Part shown: in pieces, positions 1 through 10,591 of the stretch
Position numbering within the stretch: position 1 is the stretch's first letter
How the letters are laid out: each line of letters opens with the position of its first letter
Source: Romanomermis culicivorax
Lineage: Eukaryota; Nematoda; Enoplea; Mermithida; Mermithidae
Assembly: GCA_963922205.1 (NCBI GenBank)
Contig: CAWUHX010000012.1
Coordinates: forward strand, 620,001 to 684,000
Direction: 5' to 3'
Length of the DNA: 64,000 nt
Program-made: the position numbers and the translations under genes
Notes under the pieces: model-generated
The model's database searches: none
What the model saw: the letters and a program-made list of their open reading frames with translations, nothing else
What the model was told of the DNA's origin: nothing

Positions 1-187
1 AACTGATAGCTCAAGATGATTTTCAACCTACACTTGCAGAGATGAAAGAGGATTTTTTCGTTTTAACTATCTCAAGTAAATTTAATCCAGTCATTTTTGT
101 TGTCAAGCAACGTTTTGAACTCATCTTTTGATTTTACAAGTATTGGTATCCAATTAACATGGAAAATGTCAATTTATGCATTTATAG

Positions 188-442
188 ATCTTGAATGAAC
201 AAATTTCGACCGTCGAACTATATCCGCCTAAATCTAAAGCTGTCCTCAAAGAAGAAGACCCAGTTGACTCGTGCGACGAACTGATTCATTGCCCCTTATT
301 CCGGAAACAACGGCAGGCTTTGGCCGTCAGTTCATATTCGTATTCGAGTAGTAATGAATTTGCCGACGATCAAATTTTGTCGAACAATGTTCGTGATTCC
401 GAGAAAGAACAATCACGCTCGAATCACGTTTATTTCGTTTAA
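188..442 (+). CDS. Possible 3'-terminal exon of an unidentified host gene
   Basis: An acceptor-like TTTATAG ends at 187 and is followed by 84 open codons ending in TAA at 440-442. The encoded tail is hydrophilic, rich in Ser, Asp, Glu and Asn, and has no domain I recognise. Codon use (many TCG, CGA and GTC codons) resembles the AMBRA1 and SAAL1 exons rather than the AT-rich spacers, which is the main reason to think it is coding. I tried a short upstream exon at about 40-75, but none of its frames joins this one without a stop, so the rest of the gene would lie left of the window. It could also be a chance ORF. Confidence 0.35.
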   Translation: MLNEQISTVELYPPKSKAVLKEEDPVDSCDELIHCPLFRKQRQALAVSSYSYSSSNEFADDQILSNNVRDSEKEQSRSNHVYFV

Positions 443-1184
443 AAAGTTGTAAGTGCAATTTGTTTCATAATGTTCGCCTTGTTTAGCTTGTGCTTTATTT
501 TGTATGAATGATAGTGGCTGACCGAAATTTCCATCTCGAAATAGTTTGTTTCAGAATCTCTTGCGGGCAGCGCATCGTTGACTTCTCCCCGAAAATTCAG
601 TTGACCACTACACTTCAGCACATTTACTTTGAAGCGGCAGACGCAGCGTTAACCAAAGAGTAGGTTCAATTCACGAAGTGAAAAAAGTGGAAAATCTCTT
701 ACCGTAGAAAAACGCTTAATTTCCTCATGGCAATGGGAAGGCCAAAATCACAGAAAAACCACCATGCTTATCAACATTTGATTTAGATAGTAGTGTTTTT
801 GAGTCGTTAGTATTACTAGAGAAATTTGGACCGTGTCAGGGGTTAATGGAAAGAAATTTTTAGCTGTTCTGTTAACTTTCTTCCATCTATTAAAGTAATG
901 GGCTTTACTAATCTTTGCCGTATTGAATTTACTTTCATTGTTATCACTGCATCAACCACTTCGAAATGAATGAACTCTAACATTTTATCCAGGCTGTTTA
1001 TTACTTAGTGTTCATGGTGCTATTGATATTGTTGAACTTAAGCATAGTATAGTCTTTGTTGATCAAATTTTGTATACAATTCGCTTTTACTGTATTTTCA
1101 TCCACAATGTACTATATGTTTAGCTCTGTATTATTTTCAAAGGACATAATAAAATTACTTCTAACTAGATCTTGCACAACTCAA
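443..1184. other. Gene-free stretch with a dispersed repeat
   Basis: No coding region is supported. About 620-900 is a diverged direct copy of about 36925-37195: both share a GCAGACGCAGCG core, a CTTACYGTAGAAAAA block, and the order of the following blocks. The repeat class is not recognisable. Confidence 0.5.
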
Positions 1185-2250
1185 GGCAAACTTTCTGAGA
1201 AAATTTGTGCCTCTTACACAGAGAGCTGTTATAAGTAAAAAGTCGACTCCGTCTCGAAATCACAAATTTTGTGTAAATTGATGCGTTAGGAACGAAAATG
1301 ATATTCGTTTTGTCTGAAAGTCAAAACTCGCATAGCTACAATAAGATAACGTTTGAATTTGCCGATTTTCGACATCTTTCGACTTTTATATGTTTAGATG
1401 CATGAGGACAATTATTTGTAAATTGATCCGCTGTTGAGAAAATGAATGGACTACTTTCCCTCTGCAATGATTAGTTTATCATTACCATGGTGACAAAAAA
1501 CTACGAAAATTCGTGTACTGCTAGTAGGTCGCACGACTGGAGTTTGAAAAACATTCTTATAAATGAGTTTTCAAACCTCAATTGTGAAAGAATCACAGCT
1601 TGATAAATTTCAAAAATGAGACATCAGAACAAGTTTTGTATGCTGAATATTGAGGTAATTCTCATTCTCCACAAACATTAAATTCGCGAACTACAATATC
1701 CCTAAGTTGAAATTTTCGCATTTTTCCCTCTATTTTCGAGACTTGAAATGTATCGAATTAAGCATTCATTAGATGCGGAGCTCTGGTATAAAAATGTTTT
1801 CCCCATTCTGCATTTCACATAACATTTAGCTAGTCCTTGTCACCATGTAGAAGACATCGTAAACTGTCTATTGCATAGGAACTTTTTTGGTGCTTCTGAG
1901 CTTCTGATCTCTGTGAAAAAATTGAAATTTCAGTTTTCAAAATTTAGTGTTTCGAGCACAGCTGTATACATGAGACCAGTTCACAACGATAAATCCTACC
2001 GCAAATAGTCCATTTATTTGCTTAATATTGTGTAAATTTACAGAACATGATCTCTGAAGCATCTAAACCTGCAAAAGTTGAAAGAAGTGTATGTCGAAAA
2101 TCGAATGTTTTCAACTTTTGTCTCTATATCTATGCGAGTTTTGACTTTCAGACGAAATGAAGATCATTTTCGTTCGGAGCGCATCAAGTTACACCAAATA
2201 TGTTACTTTCAGACGGGGTTAATTTTTACCCATCACATTCAAGATGGATC
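1185..2250. mobile_element. Foldback (long inverted repeat) element, about 1 kb
   Basis: The left arm (about 1185-1820) and right arm (about 1835-2240) are reverse complements in blocks. Block A (1225-1410, with AAACTCGCATAGCTACA) returns inverted at 2050-2235. The block ending in the miniature CTGCATTTCACAT region has its partner around 1845-1960 (GTAGAAGACATCGTAAACTG). The same blocks form the arms of the element at 2665-6745, so this looks like an internally deleted, non-autonomous copy. No coding capacity remains. I could not find a clean target duplication. Confidence 0.6.
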
Positions 2251-2664
2251 CTACCAAAAAATCGTGTTCTTGCAGAGTCTTATAGACAAATTTAATTTTC
2301 TGGTTTGATGACCAGGCGAAATTGACCGCCTACTCCGGACGCGTCTAGCGCGATTTGACCGACAGTTCAATGTGCTTATCACAGAAAACCAAAGAATTCC
2401 GCCGGTGCCTTCCTCCAACCCGCCTTTAGAAAGCGCACATTATAAAAGAAAGGTCAAGTTCACGTCAACACGATGTGTATACTTCATATTCTGAAAAATT
2501 CATGAATGTCAGTTATCAAGAATGACTTTCTTCCTCCTGCCGAAATAGCCAACATGTCCTAGATGCGAATTTTTGGGGGTTAATTAATTTCGTCTTGTAA
2601 TGTGACCCGGCAAAATTCATGGTAATTTCTCTCGTATTCCTTAGCACTGATTCTTTAGACAATG
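2251..2664. other. Spacer between two related elements
   Basis: About 400 bases that contain no supported gene. A short GC-richer block at about 2320-2430 has no recognisable content. Confidence 0.4.
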
Positions 2665-3620
2665 TCTGAGGGAATTCACCTTCTTATACAGAGAGTTGTG
2701 ATAAGTAAAAAATTAACCCTACCTGAAAATCACATATTTGGTGTAACATGATGCGCTATGAATGAAAATGATATTCATTTCGTCTGAAAATCAAAACTCG
2801 CATAGCTACAGTAAGACGAAAGTTGAAAATTCTCGATTTTTTCGATTTTTGACATACACTTCTTTTAACTTTTGCAAGTTTAGGTATTTCAGACATCGTG
2901 TTCTGAAAATTTATCCAATATTAGGCCAATAGATGGGCCACAATTTACTGTAGGATTCATTAGTGTAAAGTGCTTATTAGGAATACAGCAGCGCTTGAAA
3001 CATCAAACTTTGAGAGCAAAAATTGTCATTTTTTCACAAAAATCACCATATATACTGCTAAAGCTCAGAAGGACTGAAAAATTCCCTATCCAATAGATAG
3101 CTTAGGATGTCTTCTACCTGCTGACAAAAAATTACGAAAATTCATGTACTGCTAGAGGGTCGCACAACCTGAAGTTTGAACACTATCTTATAATTATATC
3201 TTCTGGAAGTTCCAACCTCCATTGTGGAACTATTAGAGCTTGATAAATTTTAAAAATGAGACAGTAATACAAGTTTCGTATGGTGAATTATAATTTCCAA
3301 ACTCATGAAAAAAAAATTTTTTTAGCATTTTTCTGTCTATTTACGTGACTTGGGATATATCAGCCTAGACGTTTACTAATTTTATTACTGACTGTGTATT
3401 TGATACAGCATACAATGCTCTATAATGTGGTATGAAAATGTTTTCCAAATTGTGCATTTTACACGTTTTAGGAAGTTTTAAAATGTCAAAAATTAGACCA
3501 TAAAAATGGTGAAAATGCAGGTTTCTCTCCACGAGAATGACTATATGTACTGCTAAAGCCAAAAGAACCCAAAATTTCCCTATACAGAATATATATTACG
3601 ATGTCTGCTAGTTGCATACT

Positions 3621-4558
3621 GTAACGCCCAGATCCTAATTGTACTTTTACTTGACCTTGACGCTGCACTTTACATGGTCCATGGGGACGCAGGCGAGGAT
3701 AAATACGGCGATAATATGACAAAAAGGGGGGAACGATAAATCAATGATTGCTTCCTCGTCGACAAAATATACGATATGCTGGCTTCACAACAAAACAAAA
3801 GTCTTGCTTTTAAAAATGCTTTCTAAAAATCTGATGGAATCATGCTTTGCTTCTCTTTAAATACTGCTTCTTTTAGCCACTCCCTTGGCTGGCAGGAGGT
3901 CGGTTTCCGAAATCTTCCTCCCCCAATCGCTGCTTCTTGCTTCTTCCGCTTCGCTCGTTTAGCCACGCCTTCCAATGCTTTCCTGGTACTGTATGCTTCC
4001 ACGCTTCTTTTATACTTGCTTCCTTGCCTACAGTGGACTTAACCACGCCTCTGTGCTTCCGTGCATGCTTCTATATCTATTTCCTCTGCGTATACATGTT
4101 TTTGTAGGAACCATGCTACTGTTCCACTTGAGACTAGTGTCTGGTGGGGCTTCTACTTTTGACCATGTGCAGGTGTGTTTACGATTTCTTTATGGAGAAT
4201 TAATATAGCTGTGGAATGTGTACTTTCGTGTAGATTCTAGGGGACCAGCTGCGGATGAGCAAATTAATTAGAGCGTCTTTAATTGGGTCAATAATGGCTA
4301 CTGGGGTGATAAATTTATAAGAATGTTTGGGTGTGAATTCCAGACACCCTTGAGACGATAGATTATGAGATGAATTTATATTTACTAATGAATATCACAT
4401 AGTCTACAATATGTATTTACATTGATGCGTTAGCATGTACGTCACATTTTAATTTTCAATTCTTGATCAATAAATGTTTACTTTTCTCGAGATTTCATGT
4501 TCCAGTTGAGATGATAAAGCATTATTGGAAGTTTAAACATAAATAGAAAAACAAAGCA
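3621..4558. other. Non-coding interior of the long-arm element
   Basis: Low-complexity TGCTTC-rich sequence at about 3840-4080, then AT-rich sequence. The two short plus-strand ORFs here are made of this low-complexity sequence and are not supported as genes. A separate small insertion beginning near 3619 (TGTAACGCCC) is possible, but I could not define its other end. Confidence 0.35.
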
Positions 4559-6060
4559 TCATGAACTTTCAAAGCAATCAGTTTGGAGCAATTCACTTTC
4601 CATCTGCAAACTCAGGTCATATAGCTCTGGGTTGTTCATAGTTTCAGCTTCATCTTCTTCACACAAACTGCCAACTTCAACAGGATCATAGTATGTTCCC
4701 TGGTCTTCACGACAGTGACTTGCTTCCCATGACCAGAAGCTTGCAATTTGTTGGCCTGTTAGAAATTCATCCTTGGAAAACTGTCTATTTTTGCACATCA
4801 GCCTAGATATCATTTCAGCATCAAACTTTTGCTTTAGATGGATTCCTTCATCAAATTTGCTCAGTAGAAACTGCTTCTGCTTTGCTGCTAGCATTTTACA
4901 TCTTCTTTGACTTCTGAGTGCCCATCCTTCTTGTAGTGCAGTGTAGAAAGCTTGTAATGCTTCTTGAAGATCTGGAAATAATGGCATCAAACGGGATGCT
5001 TCCAGTTTCCTGCTATATGCATTTATAGCAGTGTCTCTCAAGCGGACTCTTTGTGGTATCAGTTGATGATTACTGATAAGTAGATGTTGGAGTAAGTTAC
5101 TATGTTTGAGGAAAGACTTGACACATCCTTCTTCAGGACAATCAAAGGAATTGTTCTCATGTTTTGAATTTTCATCCTCCATATAATCTTTGAAGTTGAA
5201 ACATGCTGCCATTTGATCAGTATCCTCTGTTGGTGAAGTACTCTCATTGCTCCCATCACTCATTGATTGCCATATAATTGAATCACCAGATGAAGCTAGT
5301 TGCCTATTCTTTTGGTGAAAAACATTTATCACAGCAATTTCTGGAAGCTGGGCATCTTTGGAACTAACTTCTTCAAGGGAAAATAAGATGCCGGGACTGA
5401 TTTGGCAAGCACACCATTTTCTGATGTGGTCAATATCAAAATCGAAGTTGAAGTAGGGGCTTATTCTTGGCAGTTGAATTTTCATTACTTTGAGAGGATA
5501 TTTGACTCAACTTTGGATAAAGATTAAACCTTTGAGACCATCAAAAGCTGCTGCACATTGAATAAATTCTTTTAAGTTGGTGCATTTATTATTTTGATTT
5601 ACGAACAGCAGTACTTGCTGCTTCACCAATGCTGCAATACAATCACAGGGTCCTTTGCCAAACTGAGGTTCAGAAAAATCCCATCTGCCAAGCCCATTCT
5701 TTCTGATATTTCATGCATTGAGTCTAAAGTGTTGGATCTATGACAGCAACCAGCATTGTCTGAGCAGATATGAGCCCGACGTATGTTTGGAAGTTCTTGT
5801 TTGACTCACAGTATTGTATCGCTGATGATCACAAAGACTGCATCACTACTTTGTGATAGTGGATCAAATGCATGTATGTTAGTCCTTGAGTGGAGCTCTC
5901 TGCTGAAGTTAGCTGAGATGTATGTAATATGCCAAGGTACCCCTCTGTTGCCATACCAGTTTGATTGATCTGCATGGCCACTGATTGTAGAAATTTCATA
6001 GCCCAGTCTAGCTGCATGACTATCTCATCATCCTGTAAGCTAGTAATCAAATCACGTCAT
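4559..6060 (-). pseudogene. C2H2 zinc-finger, DNAGCYH-type protein (degenerate)
   Basis: The 3' part is a clean 308-codon ORF (5485-4559). It has a C2H2 finger, CPEEGCVKSFLKHSNLLQHL, near residues 116-135, and a C-terminal region with KRKQ-like basic segments ending in DEFLTGQQIASFWSWEASH. Reading further upstream on the minus strand, the same protein continues past one in-frame TGA (about 5485-5492) into RWDFSEPQFGKGPCDCIAAL. After a frameshift it continues into ICSDNAGCCHRSN near 5745, and then into a LDWAMKF segment near 5990. This order (LDWAMK, GxxWHI, DNAGCYH, FSExQxGKGxCD, C2H2, DFLTxQQI) is that of an uncharacterised protein family common in cnidarians and other invertebrates. The conserved acidic residues would suit an RNase H-like transposase, but that is inference. 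At least one stop and two frameshifts make this copy dead. Confidence 0.7.
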
Positions 6061-6745
6061 GCCATACCTTGGTGCACTGCATGGAGAAATTTTTTGCACG
6101 CAACTAGCAGACATTGTAATATATCCTCTGTATAGAGAAATTTTAGATGCTTTTGGCTTTAGCAGTTCATATAGTCATTTTCGTAGAGAGAAACCTGCGT
6201 ATTCACATTTTTATGCTCTGATTTTTGACATTTTTAAACTTCCTAAAAAGTGTAAAATGCATAATTGGGTAAACATTACCACATTGTAGAGCATTATATT
6301 CTGTATCAAATACACAGTCAATAATAAAATTAGTAAATGCCTAGGCCGATATATCTCAAGTCACGTAAATAGACAGAAAAATGATAAAAAATGCAAAAAT
6401 TCCAAACTTTGGGATACTGTAGCCCCGCGAATTTTATTTTTTTATGGGTTTGAGAATTATTTTAATATTCACCATACAAAACTTGTATTACCGTCTCATT
6501 TTTAAAATTTATCAAGCTCTAGTACTTTGACAATGGAGGTCGGAACTTTCAAAAAATACAATTATAAGATAGTGTTCAAACTTTGGTTGTGCAATCCTCT
6601 AGCAGTACATGAAGTTCCGTAATTTTTTGTCAGCAGGCAGAAGACATCCTAAGCTATCTATTGTATAGGGAATTTTTTGGTCCTTCTGAGCTTTATTTTA
6701 GTGGAAAAAATGACAATTTTCGCTTTCAAAATTTGATGTTTCAAG

Positions 6746-7879
6746 TGTCACGATAAGTGAATTTGTAAATTATGTAAATTAAGTTAAGCTTAAGAATTTT
6801 GTCCAAATTAGTTTCGTGTAGTAATTGTACGGTAATCCATTATTAAGTTGTTTTTCCATTTTTAAGTTGTTTTTCCATTTTTACCATTAGGAAAAATGTA
6901 GGTTAAGTAGCCTATTGTTTTGTACATCTTCACGTTAATTTGCCAAAACGATTAATGCATTTTCGTTCTATTATTTACTCGGAAATCGTAAAATAGGTAT
7001 GGAAAGGACTACAGTAGGAAAATAAGAGCCAAAAAACAGAGAACTACTAATCCCTTTTTTCCACTTACCAACTCCCACCCTACGGGTGGACAACTTCAAG
7101 GAACCCGTTGTAAGCAAGTTCGACCAATCAGGTTCAAACAATTTCCTCCCATTCCCAATAAACAATTCTAGCGAATGAGATTCCCCTCACCAAAACCCCA
7201 CCTCTTTTTCCGGATCCTTGGAAAAGAAGGAAAAAACAGGAGGCAGTTTGTTCTTTTGGATTCTCACAAATCGGCAGTGTCTCAGTTTACGGACTACGTG
7301 AGTTCCCCTATTTCTTATTTGTTTTTCTAGGACGACATTCATCCGTCCAGTTGCTTGTATTTCTTGGACGACGTTCATCCGTCCAGTTGCTTGTATTTCT
7401 CGGACGATGTTCATCCGTCCAGTTGCTTGTATTTCTTGGACGACGTTCATCCGTCCAGTTGCTTGTATTTCTCGGACGACGTTCATCCGTCCCATTGTTT
7501 GTTTTTCTTGGACGACATTCATCCGTCCAATTTCTTGTATTTATTTGGACGACGCTCATCCATCGGGTTTGTCTGGTATTGTTGAGGACGAGGTTCATCC
7601 GTCCAGTTATTTGTGTTTAGGGCGACGTTTATCCGCCAGACGCCTATCCCTCCATAGAATCTCACCTCCCCCCATATTTAGTAGTTTCTCAACTTCCCTT
7701 TCACTCAGTTGCTCTTATTCTCCTGCTCATCCCTTTCTCGTGTTAATTATCGTGTCCCCTGCCTTATCCTTATTATCGTGTCCCCTGCCTTATGTAATTT
7801 AGCCTTTCAAAATTAAATTTTAATAAACGAATATTTTAGAAGGCGTTTACGTAATCGGAGAATTTACCCCTACGTAACA
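6746..7879 (+). repeat. 5' LTR of element 1
   Basis: It begins TGTCACGATAAG, ends CTACGTAACA, and is followed by AG and a TGG primer-binding site, the layout also seen in elements 2 and 3. It contains a 36-bp tandem repeat (7318-7642) and an AATAAA at 7822-7827 near its 3' end. There is no partner LTR in the window. Confidence 0.7.
7318..7642 (+). repeat. 36-bp tandem repeat inside the LTR
   Basis: Seven well-kept units followed by two degenerate ones. Each carries GGACGACGTTCATCCGTCC, whose ends (GGACG..CGTCC) can pair as a short hairpin. Because 36 is a multiple of three, several frames stay open, which explains the repetitive ORFs on both strands here; they are not genes. Confidence 0.85.
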
Positions 7880-7881
7880 AG

Positions 7882-7899
7882 TGGTGACCGTACTAAATC
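7882..7899 (+). promoter_or_regulatory. Primer-binding site, element 1
   Basis: TGGTGACCGTACTAAATC lies two bases after the LTR end. The TGG start is what pairs with a tRNA 3' CCA. The primer tRNA is not identified. Confidence 0.55.
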
Positions 7900-8377
7900 A
7901 AACCGAAAAAAAGTAAGCCCCTAGTTTTTTATTCCCGCCCTTCCTGTTGAAAAAGTCCCATTCCATCATTCTAAAAGTTCCATTTACCATTCCTCTCCTG
8001 TCTTCTCGTTGTTAACAAAATCTGGCCGAACAAAAGAAAAGTTTGTCAGATCAATTTCGTCAAATTGAAAAGGAAGCAAAAAACCAAGTTTTGAACACCC
8101 AAAAAATGATCCACCCTGACCAGATCGATCAAATCGTTAGACATTCCATTGAACATGTTGTTGACGACCGACTTAGGGGTCTAGAAGACTGGCTAAGAGA
8201 TGTCATTTCTGGTCAAAATGCCCCAAGTCGTGAAATAAATTCAGTGTTGAATGATATCCACCTAGCCAATTTCAGGAACAACCCATTTGTTGGCCCAACT
8301 CTGTTAGCCTACTACTATGTTTTGCATTATAGTGTTAAAAGTTTTGAATTTATCATTCTGTAAGTGTTGTTTCATGA

Positions 8378-8912
8378 GGCGTTCATGGGGCATATGGCGA
8401 ATGAGGCGTTTGTGGCGAATGAGGCATTTGTGGCGCATGAGGCGTTTGTGGCGCATGGGGCGTTTGTGGCGCATGGGGCGTTTGTGGCGCATGGGGCGTT
8501 TGTGGCGCATGGGGCGTTTGTGGCGCATGGGGCGTTTGTGGCGCATGAGGCGTTTGTGGCGCATGAGGCGTTTGTGGCGCATGGGGCGTTTGTGGCGTAT
8601 GGGGCGTTTGTGGCGCATGAGGCGTTTGTGGCGCATTGGGCGTTTGTGGCGCATGAGGCGTTTGTGGCGCATGGAGCGTTCGTGGCGCATGAGGCGTTTG
8701 TGGCGCATTGGGCGTTTGTGGCGCATGAGGCGTTTGTGGCGCATGGGGCGTTTGTGGCGTATGGAGCCTTTGTGGCGCATGAGGCGTTTGTGGCGCATTG
8801 GGCGTTTGTGGCGCATGAGGCGTTTGTGGCGTATGGGGCGTTTGTGGCGCATTAGGCGTTTGTGGCGCATTGGGCGTTTGTGGCGCATGAGGCGTTTGTG
8901 GCGCATGGGGCG
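8378..8912 (+). repeat. 18-bp minisatellite, about 29 units
   Basis: Unit GAGGCGTTTGTGGCGCAT, with most changes at the GAGG/GGGG and CATG/CATT positions. The first few units are the most divergent. The period is a multiple of three and stop-free in several frames, so long repetitive ORFs appear on both strands (for example AFVAHG repeats). These are a by-product of the repeat. Confidence 0.92.
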
Positions 8913-9260
8913 TAAAAAAATTAGAGAAACCCAAAGAAAAGATGAAAAGGAAAAATGAAGAAAAAATTGAAAAGAAAAAGAAACAAAATCAACAGAGAAA
9001 AGAAAACGGAGAAAGGAAAGAAATGTTTGGAGTGGAGACAAAATGAAGACCATACAGAATCAAGGAAATGTGAGAAGAAAAGAAGGAAAATGCAAGATAC
9101 AAAAATAAATCGATGAGAAAAATAACGGGCACGCGAGGAAACGATCAAGAACGAAAAATCGAAATAATGCAACACGAAAAAATGAAACAAAAGAGAAATG
9201 TTGCGAAAAGTAAGAGATGGAGAATAAGAAGAAAAAAATGAAAAAAATTAACAAAAAGAA
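8913..9260 (+). repeat. Purine-rich tract
   Basis: About 350 bases, nearly all A and G on the plus strand, immediately after the minisatellite and inside the same inserted element. Minus-strand ORFs through it are Phe- and Ser-rich low complexity and are not supported as genes. Confidence 0.7.
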
Positions 9261-10104
9261 AAAGAATAATAAATATCGATCAATTGAGATAATTATTGAG
9301 TATAGAAAATAGAAATTGTCACGTTATGCGTGCAGTGACTGAAATGAAAAAGTGGCTAAAACGAGATGGTGGCTGAAAAGACACAGTGGGCGAAACGAGA
9401 TGGTGGCTGAATCGCCACACATAATTAAATTTGGTGGCTATAACGATACAGTCTTTTTGCTTTGCCATAACACAACAGAAAGTTAAGTACCTAACGATCG
9501 AAAAGATGGCTAAGTGTGCAACCAGACCACAAAAACTAAGCTGAGTTTTCTGCAACTTGAAATATGAGTTGGCCATATAAATATGCAAATCTTTTTTGAT
9601 ATTTCTGGGTACAAATATCCAAATCTTTTTTTGATATTTCTCCATAGAAATATGCCAAACTTTTTTGGTTAAATATTAATGACGTGTAGGTATTCATATA
9701 GCTTGGCTTTAGTCAGCATGCATGCTATGTACGAATATTTGTTTTTGGAGTACTGATGAGTGAAGCATTAGGCGTGTGTGAAAAGGCTGCATTCATATTC
9801 AGCTAATGAATTAAAGCTGCATTTTTCTGTACATATTATTAGCATTGTCTCATATCGACTAATGTTAATTTTGTCTTTTCTGTGTACATTTTGCCTATTA
9901 AATATTTACACGTAGAAAAACACATTCACCATCTGAAAATGTTCGAAAGCCACAAGCATCGCATCAGAAATGAAGCTATACGAGCCCAGAAAATCCAAAC
10001 GCTGCATGCGCCACGAGCGCCGCAATAATTGATATAAAGATCTAATGCAAGAGCCTTTTCCGCGATGCTGGCGCATGGGTTGTAGTAGGCTATTTGAGTT
10101 GGCC
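9261..10104. other. Interior filler of the inserted element
   Basis: AT-rich, with no supported gene. A short motif ATCTTTTTTTGATATTTCT is repeated around 9588-9660, and ACGAGATGGTGGCTGAA occurs twice around 9361-9410. Confidence 0.5.
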
Positions 10105-10591
10105 CCATTTGTTCCCATCAAATCCCCACATTTATTTTCCGGTTCTTTTGGTCAAAATTTTTTGGACTGGATAAAAAATTTTGAAACCTTCCTCACCTTT
10201 CAAGGCGACAAACCTGACGATGAAGAAATATGGAAAGCCTGTTTCGAGTCCTACCTTTCCGGACCTGCTCTAGCCACCTTGGATGATCTGAGGCTAAGAC
10301 AGAACCCTCCCACCACATACGAGCAGTATAAAAATTGTTTCCAACATTTATACCCGAATAACCGCGATTGTGATATTCATCAACAATTTTTGATGGAAAG
10401 AAAACAAGTGCAGAACTTGGCACTGAATTTCTTTCAGAACTTAGAAAAATTGCGCGGCAAGCTTTCCCAAATTTGTTTCCCCAAACTTTTCCCAAAGAAT
10501 TTCCCCAAACTTAGAAAAATTACCCACAGAAAACCCACTAAAAGTCGATTTTAAGTGGTGCTGTAGTGATCATTGTACTACAGTATCAAAT

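Larger units (their letters stand above)
2665..6745 (-). mobile_element. DNA transposon relic with about 0.9 kb inverted arms and a C2H2 gene
   Basis: The left arm (about 2690-3620) and right arm (about 6095-6745) are inverted copies. For example, GATGTCTGCTAGTTGCATAC at 3600-3619 matches the reverse complement of the CTAGCAGACATTG stretch near 6105, and the arms stay alignable for about 640 bp. The outermost block of the left arm (2690-2890) has no partner on the right because LTR element 1 begins abruptly at 6746. Between the arms lies a decayed minus-strand gene (4559-6060). Long arms around one gene fit a foldback-type DNA transposon. No superfamily is assigned. Confidence 0.6.
8292..10104. 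mobile_element. Non-autonomous inverted-repeat DNA transposon, 9-bp target duplication
   Basis: The left end is GGCCCAACTCTGTTAGCC and the right end (reverse complement) is GGCCAACTCAAATAGCC; both continue with TACTAC, giving imperfect inverted termini of about 25 bp. Exact direct repeats CCATTTGTT flank it at 8283-8291 and 10105-10113. A 9-bp duplication fits Mutator-like elements, among others, but no transposase is present to confirm this. The inside holds the 18-bp minisatellite, a purine-rich tract and AT-rich filler. It sits inside element 1 gag, so it is younger than that element. Confidence 0.8.
8043..10554 (+). pseudogene. gag: gag of element 1, split by an inserted element
   Basis: The 5' part (8043-8291) encodes a hydrophilic N-terminal region. 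The 3' part (from about 10114 to the stop at 10554) has the look of a retrotransposon gag capsid segment (FSGSFGQNFLDWIKNF, then ALATLDDL). The two parts are separated by the element at 8292-10104, and the duplicated target CCATTTGTT keeps the same amino acids on both sides, so the frame would have been continuous before insertion. No ATG lies at the ORF start (8043 is TTG), so the true start is unclear. The C-terminal end degenerates into a short lysine-rich stretch with no zinc knuckle. Confidence 0.65.

Noticed and set aside
40-75. Short exon upstream of the possible terminal exon at 188
   Set aside because: Splice-like borders exist, but every phase gives a stop when joined.
3842-4208. 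Two Cys/Phe/Leu-rich ORFs
   Set aside because: They come from TGCTTC-rich low-complexity sequence and overlap each other in two frames.
7318-7642. CRISPR-like array
   Set aside because: Units are directly joined with no spacers, in a eukaryotic LTR.
7187-7802. Overlapping ORFs on both strands with FIRPVAC/HPSSCLY/NTSNWTDE repeats
   Set aside because: They are translations of the 36-bp LTR tandem repeat; the period keeps frames open without selection.
8304-9053. ORFs of 160-250 codons with AFVAHG, LWRMRR or TPHAPQ repeats
   Set aside because: Pure by-product of the 18-bp minisatellite and the purine tract next to it.
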